Shown: piece after piece, positions 48,898-60,221 of the stretch
Numbering within the stretch: position 1 is the stretch's first letter
Layout of the letters: each line of letters opens with the position of its first letter
NCBI RefSeq assembly: GCF_024679245.1
Contig: NC_090174.1
Span: 17,911,933-17,975,932, forward strand
DNA length: 64,000 bases
Direction: 5' to 3'
Origin: Pseudorasbora parva
Lineage: Eukaryota > Chordata > Actinopteri > Cypriniformes > Gobionidae
Made by a program: the position numbers and the translations under genes
The notes under the pieces: generated by a model
Told to the model about the DNA's origin: nothing
Database searches by the model: none
What the model saw: the letters and a program-made list of their open reading frames with translations, nothing else

Positions 48898-51293
48898 TTC
48901 AAGCATGCTAACTCTCAAAAACACCCAAAAAGATAATTAAACTGACACTTTGCCATAGCAACAGTTTATAAAATATCAGGAATCCATTCGTATGTCTATA
49001 TCTGTCATGTTTTCACATTATACTGATGAAGTTTGAAGTAAATCGGGTGAAAGTAAGACAGTGATTTACATTTTTTTCAAAAAGTGACACATCCTGCTGC
49101 CAGTTGGTGGCGCTATAACTTTGACTGAATATTGGAATGTAGATGTCTTCAGGCCAGGACTCTTGTCAAACATGTGAAGTTTGAGGCAGATCGGACATTG
49201 TATGCTTGAGGTACAACAAATTCCTGTGTCATGGCGAAACATCAACATTTGTGAGGCCACCACAGACACACCCTTCAGGGAAAACTCAAGATCTTCCCAA
49301 TTTAACACCACAAAGGCCTTTAGATTAGACTGTGCAAATACGATGTTGATATGATTAAATCTCTAGGAGGAGTTTGTTAAAGTACAACGTCTGGCAATGG
49401 CAAAAACTGCACCAATTTACCAAAGAAAATTCAAAATATCTCAGTTCCTGTTGGTTTTTCAGATTTGGCGCCCTGGGTAGGCTTTTTTGTAGGTATTGGG
49501 CTGTTGAATGTTGCTACTGAATTTTCATACTCATACATGAAACGTAGCGCGAATGACGCTTAATTAAAACTTTGTAGGTGGCGCTATCGAACCATTTTGC
49601 CACACCTAATTCTGAAACCCATATCAGATGTATGTTTTCACCACTTCTGATGCGTGTGCAAAGTTTCATGAGTTTTCATGCGTGTTTAGGCCCTCAAAAA
49701 TGTAATTCATTTGGGAAAAGAAAAATGATGGTTTGAGCAATTACAGTGAGGTCCTCACACATTAAGCCCTAAATATCTGAGTTCCTGTTCGTCGGAGCTA
49801 ATGACTGTGAATTAGAAAGTTGTTCGGCTCAAAGAGAACAATATATATACAGAGTTTGGTGACTGAAGATAAAACTAACCCCCCCCACTTTTGACAAAAG
49901 ATTGCATTACTTTTGTTAAAAGATGGCGCTACTGAGCTCCTCCAACATGCCCGTTTTTAAGTCTTTGCCCATATCTACTGGACAGCATGTCTGATGTGTG
50001 TGTTGAGTTTCATGTAATTTGAAGCATTTTAAGAGTCTCAAAAGCAGCGAAAAAGAATGTTATAGTTTGATGTGTTGCCGTGGCAACAGTATATACAATA
50101 TCAGGAAGTGCTTACCAGCTTTATATCTGCTATATTTTGACATTATACTGATGAAGTTTGAAGTAAATCGGGTAAAAATAAGATGGTGATTTCAAAGCAT
50201 TTTGAAAGTGACACATTTCCTGCTGCCAGTTGGTGGCGCTATAACTTTGACTCACAAAAGTCATATCCATGTGATCGGCCTCTTACAACGAACACACAGC
50301 TGAAGTTTCATAAAAATGAATTAATGAATGCAGAAGTTATAACACACTTCCTGTTTCCCTTTTCTCGCCATAAATTTGTCTCCTTGCCACAGCCTAACCG
50401 TTTGGATATCAAAAAGTTGCTCGCAATTTAGCATCCTCAGTGTCTTGACTTCATGCTGACCGAGTTTGGTGCTGATCGGGTGAATCGTCTAGGAGGAGTA
50501 TCGCAAATTCCAGAGCATGCGTTTTCCGAACAACCCATAATAGCTCACTTCCTGTTGGGCTGACACATAACTTAGAGCACGAAAGTTGTTCGGCCCGATG
50601 AGCTCTATATGTGTACCGAGTTTCATACATGTGCGTGCAAGTGTGTTTGATTTATAGACCATGTTTTCAGACCCCACTTTAGGGGGCGCTGTCGAGCCCC
50701 CCTGCCACGCCCAGGTACCAGCCTCAGCCCGGCCCTGATGGCCGCAGGTTCCGATGTGTGTGCAAAGTTTCAAGAGTTTTCGAGCATGATAAGGGCCCCG
50801 AAAGTGCCCGAATAGTCGAAAAAGCTAAATTGTCCTTAGAAGAACAATAGGGCTCTGCGCCCTTTCAGGGCTTGGGCCCTAATAATAATAATCCTTAGAA
50901 GAACAATAGGGCTCTGCGCCCTTTCAGGGCTTGGGCCCTAATAATCCTTAGAAGAACAATAGGGCTCTGCGCCCTTTCAGGGCTTGGGCCCTAATAATAA
51001 TAATAATCCTTAGAAGAACAATAGGGCTCTGCGCCCTTTCAGGGCTTGGGCCCTAATAATAATCCTTAGAAGAACAATAGGGCTCTGCGCCCTTTCAGGG
51101 CTTGGGCCCTAATAATAATCCTTAGAAGAACAATAGGGCTCTGCGCCCTTTCAGGGCTTGGGCCCTAATAATCCTTAGAAGAACAATAGGGCTCTGCGCC
51201 CTTTCAGGGCTTGGGCCCTAATAATAATAACAAATAATCCTTAGAAGAACAATAGGGCTCTGCGCCCTTTCAGGGCTTGGGCCCTAATAATAA
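48752..51293 (+). repeat. R region of block D2
   Basis: Matches D1 from 20,047, without the 654-bp tandem duplication. It carries the (CA)n/(CG) tract at 48,845-48,895, the extra TAGGTGGCGCTATCGA module near 49,575 and a standard second half at 50,215-50,820. Confidence 0.75.
50834..51285 (+). repeat. 47-bp hairpin unit expanded to eight copies
   Basis: Copies start at 50,834, 50,893, 50,946, 51,008, 51,064, 51,120, 51,173 and 51,239. The 47-bp core reads the same in all eight; only the TAA spacers (6-19 bp) differ. The matching place in D1 has two copies. Confidence 0.95.
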
Positions 51294-51610
51294 TTAAAGC
51301 TGCGAGCAGCGATGACGGGCCCAAGCCGGTGGCACCACCACCCCGGTGGCATCATCTTAACTGTGCACAGCAGGCCAATAGGCATTTAATATGGGAAAAA
51401 AATAAAAGGAATAAAACAAAGTCATTTGAATTCACCTCATTAACTGCAGCAACTGGTGCTGCTATGACCAGGAACCACAACACTCACATCTCTGAGATCA
51501 ATTACATTTTATTCTTTAATTTTATGTCAGGTGATGTCAAATGTCAATTTCAAAATGAGTGCAGAATACTGTCCAAATGCTGAAGTTGTATTATCCTTAC
51601 ACTTCTCTTA
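51294..51610 (+). repeat. H module copy 15
   Basis: Standard H module directly after the hairpin array. Confidence 0.8.
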
Positions 51611-52207
<597 letters not shown>

Positions 52208-52345
52208 CCCATATGGAAAAGTCTTGCTAAAAACATATGTGATTCTTATATGTTCCAACAGAAAACTATAAGGATCATATATGCTGCAAAAACCACATAT
52301 ACAAATTGTACAATATTCATGTATTTTCAATCATATATGTCCTAC

Positions 52346-53099
52346 ACTGTAAAAAAAATATATGCTGGATTGTATTAAATACAACCCCTGCAAATCAGTG
52401 AGATTTTACTTTAGTAAATTAATTAGCAAGTAAAACGAATAAAAATGGGTAACCCTAATGCAAAAAAATAATTTAAAAAAATTATATACTATCCTACATA
52501 TTTAGCAAAGAGCTGTAACTGCTGAAAAGTGCACCGACATTATTGTTAATAAAAGTAACAGTTTTACAGGTTTTTAAATTGAGCAAAAACACATCAAATA
52601 AAAAATTATTTTAACATTAACCTCCTTTAAATCAGAAGTAAAGCATGATGGGAAGTAGAAATTTGTTGTAACTCATTCTGTAAAAGTGTTTATGTGTGTA
52701 CATGCATTCACATTAATATGGGAATATACAGTAAGGCTACAAAATAAAGGATACAACTTAATGGATATTACATGTAATACTATTTATATCTTAATTACTA
52801 AATATTGTATGTGTTAAAATATAGCCATATTTTATAAATATAGTCAATATGCATACATTGCAGTAGCTATATTAAAAAAGGCTTTAGTTTCCTTTATTCC
52901 TTTATATTTCCTTTAATATAGGCTATTTTGCATATAATTGCAGTATATTTCCATATATTTGTTTCGTAATGTTCTACCCATACAAACTATTTGTTAACAG
53001 CAATATCAGCAATATTTAAAACATAATAATTAAACACTCACTCTTAGCGTTAGGCTTAGACGATGAAGATTTCTGTAACAAAAATAGCCTTAGTTCTGT
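52346..53099. other. AT-rich interior of the 4-kb element, no gene seen
   Basis: AT-rich sequence starting near CACTGTAAAAAAAATATATG. That start resembles the end of another DNA element, but I find no matching opposite end. No coding frame. Confidence 0.4.
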
Positions 53100-53180
53100 C
53101 ATCGCAAACTGCGCATGCGTCAACGCGCCGCGGCCAGGAGGAAATCAATCGCGGGTTCTTGTTGTCTCCGTGATATGATT
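53100..53180 (+). promoter_or_regulatory. CpG-rich promoter-like segment with NRF1-type site
   Basis: A short GC- and CpG-rich island stands out from AT-rich surroundings. TGCGCATGCGT at 53,110-53,120 matches the NRF1 palindrome apart from its last base, and CGCGCCGCGG follows. No TATA box is obvious. It lies directly upstream of a strong splice donor, as expected for a CpG promoter and first exon. Transcription is inferred. Confidence 0.5.
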
Positions 53181-53215
53181 GCCTCCCAGCGGGACCGCGA
53201 AGTGGCGAGCTCCAG
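53130..53215 (+). other. Putative first exon ending at a strong splice donor
   Basis: The right edge is CTCCAG followed by GTAAGA at 53,216, a near-ideal donor. The start is only approximate. An ATG at 53,175 opens a frame that stays open to the donor (ATG ATT GCC TCC CAG...) and, if spliced to 54,011, continues in frame to a TGA at 54,081-54,083. That would give a 37-residue peptide of no recognised family. It may be a non-coding RNA. Confidence 0.4.
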
Positions 53216-54010
53216 GTAAGAATTGTGTTTGTCATGTCGTTCTCAATGCAAATGTTAACTTATTTAATGGCAAGATTTGCTAAAAGTTTTGTAAATTGTT
53301 CGTTTCTGTTATCATGTCGGTGCCACAGCCTAGTGTTAGGTAACGTACAGGTAACGTTAAGCCTAATTATGCTGCGCGCACGTGCAAAAATTAAATTACA
53401 AGTATTTAATGTGCAAAAACAAGTGAAAAATGCTTATATTTGTATTAAAGTTATTAAACTATATGATTGGTCTCATCATTTGTTAGTCCCTTTGAATAAA
53501 AACGTCTGCTAAATGATCAAATGTAAAAAACAACTATTCTAGTTGTTAACTATGTCTTTTGGTAACTAAGTTAAACCCTAAAGCTCATGGTTTGCATAGA
53601 TAACGTTATACAACGATTGTGTGACACAGTGAAAGCTGTGTGACACTGACAAAAAGCAAAAGTTAGAATAAATGTAATGTGATTTGTTTACCGGATGTTC
53701 CTTTTGTGATCATTAATAGTATATTTTGTGCCAATTCACTTTAAAAGAGTTAATGTTTTAGTGAACTTGAGTTTGCAAATTGCTCTAATGTAGTTAAAAT
53801 ATAGCTAAAATATAAACTTCTATCATTTGCATTCATGTAACTGCAACATATATGAATCTAAATGATGTACAATATTACAATTTTGTAATAGAAAGTAAGT
53901 AACTGTAAAGAATATATTGTTATACTGAAAAAAACATTATAATGAAACGTGTTTCTAATATTCATGTATGTAAATGGGGTGGTCAAGAAGATTTTCTTTT
54001 TCTTCCACAG

Positions 54011-54137
54011 AAAGATCTTCATGAAAACATTTGAAGACCACGCAAGAAGAACAGGTTCAACCACAGACTGTTCCATCTCATGAGGACTGGTTCAGTTCTG
54101 AAGGGGAAGTGTTGAAGAAGTTTATGTACTCTGAGTT
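54011..54137 (+). other. Putative second exon
   Basis: It is preceded by TTTTCTTTTTCTTCCACAG, an excellent polypyrimidine tract and acceptor, with AG at 54,009-54,010. A possible donor, GTAAGAC, begins at 54,138. The stop of the 37-codon spliced frame lies inside. Confidence 0.4.
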
Positions 54138-54254
54138 GTAAGACTTTAACTAATGTTAACAAATGAGACTTTATTGTAATGTATTAACTAACATGAACTA
54201 ACAATGAGCAATACATTATTACAGTATTTCTTAAACTTTGTCAATTTTTAACGT

Positions 54255-55504
54255 TTAGTTCACCCAAAAATGTATGTTGTTAAAATGACCCTCATGTCGT
54301 TCCAAACCCATAAGACGTTCATTTATTTTCAGAACACAACAAATAAAGCTTTAATATGTGTACTATAATTACTATGTAAAATAAGTTAATATAGTAATTG
54401 ATATAGATACTGATATAGATATCCATATTTATAACCTTATTGACTAAAATAACCAGCTCATGGCAGTTGACTTGCGACCAGAGAGTGACCTGAGTGATGC
54501 GATGTAGGAGTAGCGTAAGCTTCAACGTCTCTCTGGGCAACAAAATCAAGCTCTTCTCTTTTATCGAATCCTCTTTAAATTCAAATTCATGACCAGTGTA
54601 TTGTTTTCCTCTATTCTCTGCATATCCGCATTCATCAATACATCATGCTTCAGGTCAGAGGTCACTCTTTTGGCGTAAGTAGACCCGCACAGTTGACTGC
54701 CAGAAGATAGATATTTTAGTCTAAAGTCAAAAATATGGATATTTTTTTAATAAAAAATGCATAGCTTCTCTTCAAAAGACCTTTATTAAATGATTTTTTT
54801 AAATGTCCTGATAATTTACTCAACCCTATGTCATCCAAGATGTTCATGTCTTTCTTTCTTCAGTCGAAAAGAAATTCAGTTTTTTGAAGAAAATATTCCA
54901 GGATTTTTCATCATGTAATGGTTTTTAGTTGCAACCAAAATACTGAAGGTCCAAATCAATGCAGTTCCACCTTCGTGTTTACAAAGCGCTCATGTGAAGA
55001 CTAATACAAATGCCCTCTAGCCAATAAAAAAAAAGGTAAAACAACGATATTGGATGATTTTGAAGTTGAAAATTGTTTTTGCTAAAGGGCGTTTATTAGT
55101 CTTCACATGAGCGCTCTGTAAACACGAGGGCGGGACTTCTGCCTACGTCTATGTGACCATTTCCACGGGATTACGTCATCCTTGGCACCTCGCAGAGCTG
55201 AGCAAGTTGAACAATTAAGGTTGAAATGTATATTCATTTTTTTAAATGACTGATTATTTGACTAGATAAGACCCTATTCCTCATCTGGGATCACGCAGAG
55301 GCTATGAAGCCCTTTGAAACGGCGTTGATTTGGACCTTCAACATTTTGGTTGCAACTGAAAAGCATTATATGATGAACAATCCTGGAATGTTTTCTTCAA
55401 GAAACTTAATTTCTTTTCCACTGAATAAATAAAGACATGAACATCTTGGATGAGATGGGGGTGAGTAAATTATCAGTCAATTTTTATTTTGGGGTGAACT
55501 AATC
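54255..55504. mobile_element. Foldback DNA element with GTTCACCC ends
   Basis: The left end TTTAGTTCACCCAAAAATG and right end TTTTGGGGTGAACTAA are inverted copies. Inside, 54,809-54,965 pairs with about 55,320-55,482 (CATCCAAGATGTTCATG against its complement), and 54,974-55,022 pairs with 55,081-55,128 (CTCATGTGAAGACTAAT against ATTAGTCTTCACATGAG). I know this type of end as common in cyprinid hAT-like non-autonomous elements. It may be two nested elements rather than one. No transposase. Confidence 0.6.
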
Positions 55505-55589
55505 CGTTCATTATCTTTGATTGATGGCCATGTCACTGTGTTCAATGTATTTTGTTGTTGTTTTTTGGGTTTTGTTTTTTTCCTGAGCA

Positions 55590-55695
55590 AAGTTCAGTTT
55601 GCTATCAAGTTGGAATTGTAAATTCCTCATGTGGAGTATAATTTTATTATTTCATTTTGTGTTGAAATAAAAGTGTTTCCATCACAAATTTGTGT
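55590..55695 (+). other. Possible last exon end with polyadenylation signal
   Basis: A T-rich tract ending CCTGAGCAAAG near 55,590 could be an acceptor. AATAAA occurs at 55,666-55,671, followed by GTGTTTCC and GTGTATG, a fitting GU-rich downstream element. This would close the transcript started near 53.15 kb just before the right YATATG-rich end. Confidence 0.25.
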
Positions 55696-56214
55696 ATGTC
55701 ATTGATTGAAATCATATATGGTTAGTATATGCAGAGATGTTGTAATATTGACTGAAATCATGTATGATTTTTATATGTAGTTTATATGTATATTATATAA
55801 ACTTGAAGAGCTAACACACCATTTCCCTATTAAAAAAATATGAAATCTGTATAAAAAGCATATAAACAAATGACACAAAATATAAATAAATCCTATATGA
55901 CTTTAATATGACTAGCAAATGATTCAGTATACGAACTTTATATGATTTGTATATGAATATCATGTATTTTCTACTAATACCATATACCATTGCATACTGT
56001 TTACATGTAAAACTCATATAAGATTTTTGCAGTATTCATACATGACCCAAAAGTTTTCTGTGTGCTTTTTAGTATGAAATGGGCCATAAACGGTCTGATT
56101 TTGTGTATGACATATATGGGACTTACATTAAACATATAAGATAATTCTGACTGATTTAAGTAAGGAACATATATGGTCGCTATATATGAAACATATAGGT
56201 TTTTTTCATATGGG
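55690..56214. repeat. Right subterminal YATATG-rich region of the 4-kb element
   Basis: Many CATATATG, TATATG and ATGTATG motifs in both orientations. Read in reverse complement it echoes the left end: CCCATATG then A-rich, TATATGTT, CATATATG, CTGCAAAAA. Confidence 0.55.

Positions 56215-57045
<831 letters not shown>

Positions 57046-57113
<68 letters not shown>
57046..57113. repeat. (TA)34 microsatellite, target of the Tc1-like insertion
   Basis: Alternating TA up to the transposon edge; it resumes at 58,737-58,752. Confidence 0.97.
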
Positions 57114-57116
<3 letters not shown>

Positions 57117-57328
57117 TCTTGTTCAAAATAATAGCAGTACAATGTGACTAACCAGAATAATCAAGGTTTTTCGTATATTTTTTTATTGCTACGTGGCAAA
57201 CAAGTTACCAGTAGGTTCAGTAGATTGTCAGAAAACAAATGAGACCCAGCATTCATGATATGCACGCTCTTAAGGCTGTGCAATTGGGCAATTAGTTGAA
57301 AGGGGTGTGTTCAAAAAAATAGCAGTGT
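57114..57328 (+). repeat. Left terminal inverted repeat of the Tc1-like element
   Basis: 215 bp, ending AATAGCAGTGT. It holds the outer ATAATAGCAGTAC and a second inner AAAATAGCAGTG, so a binding-type motif appears at both ends of the repeat, as in the IR/DR arrangement of Sleeping Beauty-like elements. Confidence 0.9.
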
Positions 57329-57441
57329 GGCATTCAATCACTGAGGTCATCAATTTTGTGAAGAAACAGGTGTGAATCAGGTGGCCCCTATTTAAGGATG
57401 AAGCCAACACTTGTTGAACATGCATTTGAAAGCTGAGGAAA

Positions 57442-58439
57442 ATGGGTCGTTCAAGACATTGTTCAGAAGAACAGCGTACTTTGATTAAAAAGTTGATTAG
57501 AGAGGGGAAAACCTATAAAGAGGTGCAAAAAATGATAGGCTGTTCAGCTAAAATGATCTCCAATGCCTTAAAATGGAGAGCAAAACCAGAGAGACGTGGA
57601 AGAAAACGGAAGACAACCATCAAAATGGATAGAAGAATAACCAGAATGGCAAAGGCTCAGCCAATGATCACCTCCAGGATGATCAAAGACAGTCTGGAGT
57701 TACCTGTAAGTACTGTGACAGTTAGAAGACGTCTGTGTGAAGCTAATCTATTTTCAAGAATCCCCCGCAAAGTCCCTCTGTTAAAAAAAAGGCATGTGCA
57801 GAAGAGGTAACAATTTGCCAAAGAACACATCAACTGGCCTAAAGAGAAATGGAGGAACATTTTGTGGACTGATGAGAGTAAAATTGTTCTTTTTGGGTCC
57901 AAGGGCCACAGGCAGTTTGTGAGACGACCCCCAAACTCTGAATTCAAGCCACAGTACACAGTGAAGACAGTGAAGCATGGAGGTGCAAGCATCATGATAT
58001 GGGCATGTTTCTCCTACTATGGTGTTGGGCCTATTTATCGCATACCAGGGATCATGGATCAGTTTGCATATGTTAAAATACTTGAAGAGGTCATGTTGCC
58101 CTATGCTGAAGAGGACATGCCCTTGAAACGGTTGTTTCAACAAGACAATGACCCAAAACACACTATAGTAAACGGACAAAGTCTTGGTTCCAAACCAACA
58201 AAATTAATGTTATGGAGTGGCCAGCCCAATCTCCAGAACTTAATCCAATTGAGAACTTCTGGGGTGATATCAAAAATGCTGTTTCTGAAGCAAAACCAAG
58301 AAATGTGAATGAATTGTGGAATGTTGTTAAAGAATCATGGAGTGGAATAACAGCTGAGAGGTGCCACAAGTTGGTTGACTCCATGCCACACAGATGTCAA
58401 GCAGTTTTAAAAAACTGCGGTCATACAACTAAATATTAG
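57442..58439 (+). pseudogene. Tc1-like transposase pseudogene (stop plus frameshift)
   Basis: In a working copy this enzyme cuts and pastes the element in the nucleus. The start MGRSRHCSEEQ opens a helix-turn-helix domain, followed by a basic ERRGRKRK linker and a second helix-turn-helix (about residues 75-105). An in-frame TAA at 57,808-57,810 stops the frame after 122 codons; the same frame resumes at once and reads WTDES (first catalytic D) and QQDNDPKH (second D). After KHT, near 58,165, the frame shifts by two bases, and the rest, SPELNPIENFW with the final catalytic E, is in another frame up to TAG at 58,437. The total span, about 332 codons, is normal for the family. The shift is best explained by an extra AT at about 58,165-58,167. 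Confidence 0.93.
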
Positions 58440-58522
58440 TTTAGTGATTCACAGGATTGCTAAATCCCAGAAAAAAAAAATGTTTGTACAAAATAGTTTT
58501 GAGTTTGAACAGTCAAAGGTAG

Positions 58523-58736
58523 ACACTGCTATTTTTTTGAACACACCCCTTTCAACTAATTGCCCAATTGCACAGCCTTAAGAGCGTGCATATCATGAAT
58601 GCTGGGTCTCATTTGTTTTCTGACAATCTACTGAACCTACTGGTAACTTGTTTGCCACGTAGCAATAAAAAATATACTAAAAACCTTGATTATTCTGGTT
58701 AGTCACATTGTACTGCTATTATTTTGAACAAGACTG
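58523..58736 (-). repeat. Right terminal inverted repeat of the Tc1-like element
   Basis: 214 bp, the reverse complement of the left repeat with one substitution and one fewer T. Confidence 0.9.
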
Positions 58737-58752
58737 TATATATATATATATA

Positions 58753-59190
58753 TTTTTTTTTATAAGTTAATAATTTTAAAGTTACTTTTTCTCAAAGTGT
58801 ATGTTCACTTAACTGAACCTACTATGACATAAGCAACTATGTTTACTGGGATACTTCCTATTTTTAAAAAAATAATTTTGTATTAATTTTAGCATTTTAG
58901 TTTAGCATTCGTGGACTGTCAGAGATACAGCTTTTGGGGCGTGTGCTTTAGGTGTTCACCCATATAGCACGTGAGTAATGAAGAGCCTTCTGAAGCAAAG
59001 TGGCACGTTTGTGTAAGAACAATGTCCATATTTTAAACTTTATAGACTAAACAAACTATTTTTATTGAAAGAAATTGTGTTTTAGTGTTATTATGAAAAG
59101 AGTAACCCCTGACGCTAAGTTTTGTTTAGCTCTATCTTCTCTCTTCTGCGTTTGTCAGTGCATTCATGGGTGAAGAAGGGTTACTCTTTA
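58753..59190. other. Non-coding sequence left of a foldback element
   Basis: No gene seen. Together with 59,863-60,131, whose end GTGAGTAAATCATGG...GGTGAACTAAC resembles 55,472-55,504, this may be one older dispersed element split by the TTAA foldback. Confidence 0.35.
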
Positions 59191-59194
59191 AAGT

Positions 59195-59856
59195 ACAACT
59201 CCGGTGAGAAATGACCCTATAGGGGTAATTAACAGATGGTTACCGAGTAGTTCTTTCTGTGGGATGCGTTTTCATGGAAATCAAGTGTAAAGAGTTTTAT
59301 CTCTAAAAACAGATTTGAGTGACGAACGCTGTGCTAAGTGATGAACTGTGACTTGGAATCTCATATGGGCCATTGTTTCCGGAAGAAAGCACTGAACGCA
59401 GTAGAGAAAAAAAAAGAAAAAAAAGTCCATGTAATTAGATTTCACAAACTTAATTCCTATCGATCAGCTCACTTAGCACAACGTTCGTGGCTCGACTAGT
59501 CGAGACTGTTTTCCAAGATGGCTGCAGTCTGTAAACGTGTAATGTACTGTCTTTAGAAAGTATCTTCTTATTAAACCGTTTGTACTCTAACAAGTTCTCA
59601 ATGCTGCGGTTTGCATGTAGGGATCCTCATTATGCTGCCTTGTTAGTGTGAGGTTATTTTGAGCCTTGTTAGTGGTATTAACTAGCGATTTAATTTCACT
59701 TATTCCATGCCCCATAGACAAACATTATAAGCTAATCTGTGTTTAGAGATAAAACTCTTTAAATTCGATTTTCATGAAACCGCATCCCAGAGAACGATCT
59801 ACTCGATAACCATCTGTTAATTACCCCTAGGGTCATTTTTCACCGGAGTTGTCCTT
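59195..59856. mobile_element. TTAA-flanked multi-arm foldback element
   Basis: The ends AGTACAACTCCGG and CCGGAGTTGTCCT are inverted, each next to TTTAA. The outer arms (about 59,195-59,325 and 59,733-59,856) pair through AACAGATGGTTACCGAGTA and ATCTCTAAA. A second pair lies inside: GACGAACGCTGTGCTAAGTG and CACTTAGCACAACGTTCGTG. The TTAA target is typical of Kolobok or piggyBac types. No coding region. Confidence 0.65.
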
Positions 59857-59862
59857 TAAGCG

Positions 59863-60131
59863 CAATGTGATTCGTGTGGCACTGAAAACCGAAAGCTAGT
59901 ATTTTAGTCTATGGATCAGTTACTGTGTGGATCAGTTATATGATGGTTAGATGCACTTTTATGGACCGACAAGGCACTGGCATTTTAAAGCTGGGAAGAG
60001 CCAGGACTTTTTTAATATAAATTTAAATAACTCAGATTTTATTCATTTGAAAAAAGAATGTCATATACACTTGGGATGACTTGAGGGTGAGTAAATCATG
60101 GGCTAATTTTCATTTGTAGGTGAACTAACTG
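59863..60131. repeat. Remnant of a GTTCACC-ended dispersed repeat
   Basis: Contains GCTGGGAAGAGCCAGGAC and ends with GTGAGTAAATCATGGGC and AGGTGAACTAAC, which parallels the right end of the foldback element at 55.5 kb. Confidence 0.45.
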
Positions 60132-60221
60132 CTGTAAACTGGGCCCACAAACAAAGTAGATCACACAACCCCCCACACAATTTACATTTTAATAATAATA
60201 AATAAGGGAAGACTTGAAAAC

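Larger units (their letters stand above)
52208..56214. mobile_element. 4,007-bp element with CCCATATG ends, no transposase
   Basis: It splits a linker: the left flank ends GTAGTAATGCTGCA and the right flank begins CAGGCAGCCCTTATCAGC, which are adjacent in other copies apart from a short ATGCTG repeat. The ends CCCATATGGAAAAG and TTTTTTTCATATGGG are inverted repeats. Both subterminal regions (to about 52,345 and from about 55,690) are rich in YATATG motifs in both orientations, a layout typical of transposase binding regions. A 2-3 bp CA or GCA target duplication is possible but not certain. The interior holds a promoter-like segment, exon-like pieces, a foldback repeat and a polyadenylation signal. 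I do not recognise the superfamily. Confidence 0.65.
57114..58736 (+). mobile_element. Tc1-like transposon, full length (1,623 bp), broken
   Basis: The ends CAGTCTTGTTCAAAATAATA and its complement are flanked by TA on both sides, the Tc1/mariner target duplication. Terminal inverted repeats are 57,114-57,328 and 58,523-58,736. By eye they differ only by one base and one T in a run, so the insertion is recent. The single internal gene is a transposase that is now interrupted. Full-length ends mean it could still be moved by a related active enzyme. Confidence 0.95.

Noticed and set aside
50834..51285. Regular 47-bp repeats with variable spacers, resembling a CRISPR array
   Set aside because: Spacers are 6-19 bp of TAA repeats rather than unique sequences, and the setting is vertebrate nuclear DNA.
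53225..53512. A 95-codon frame starting MFVMSFSMQMLTYLMARF
   Set aside because: Lies in the predicted first intron just after the donor; low-complexity hydrophobic translation of AT-rich DNA.
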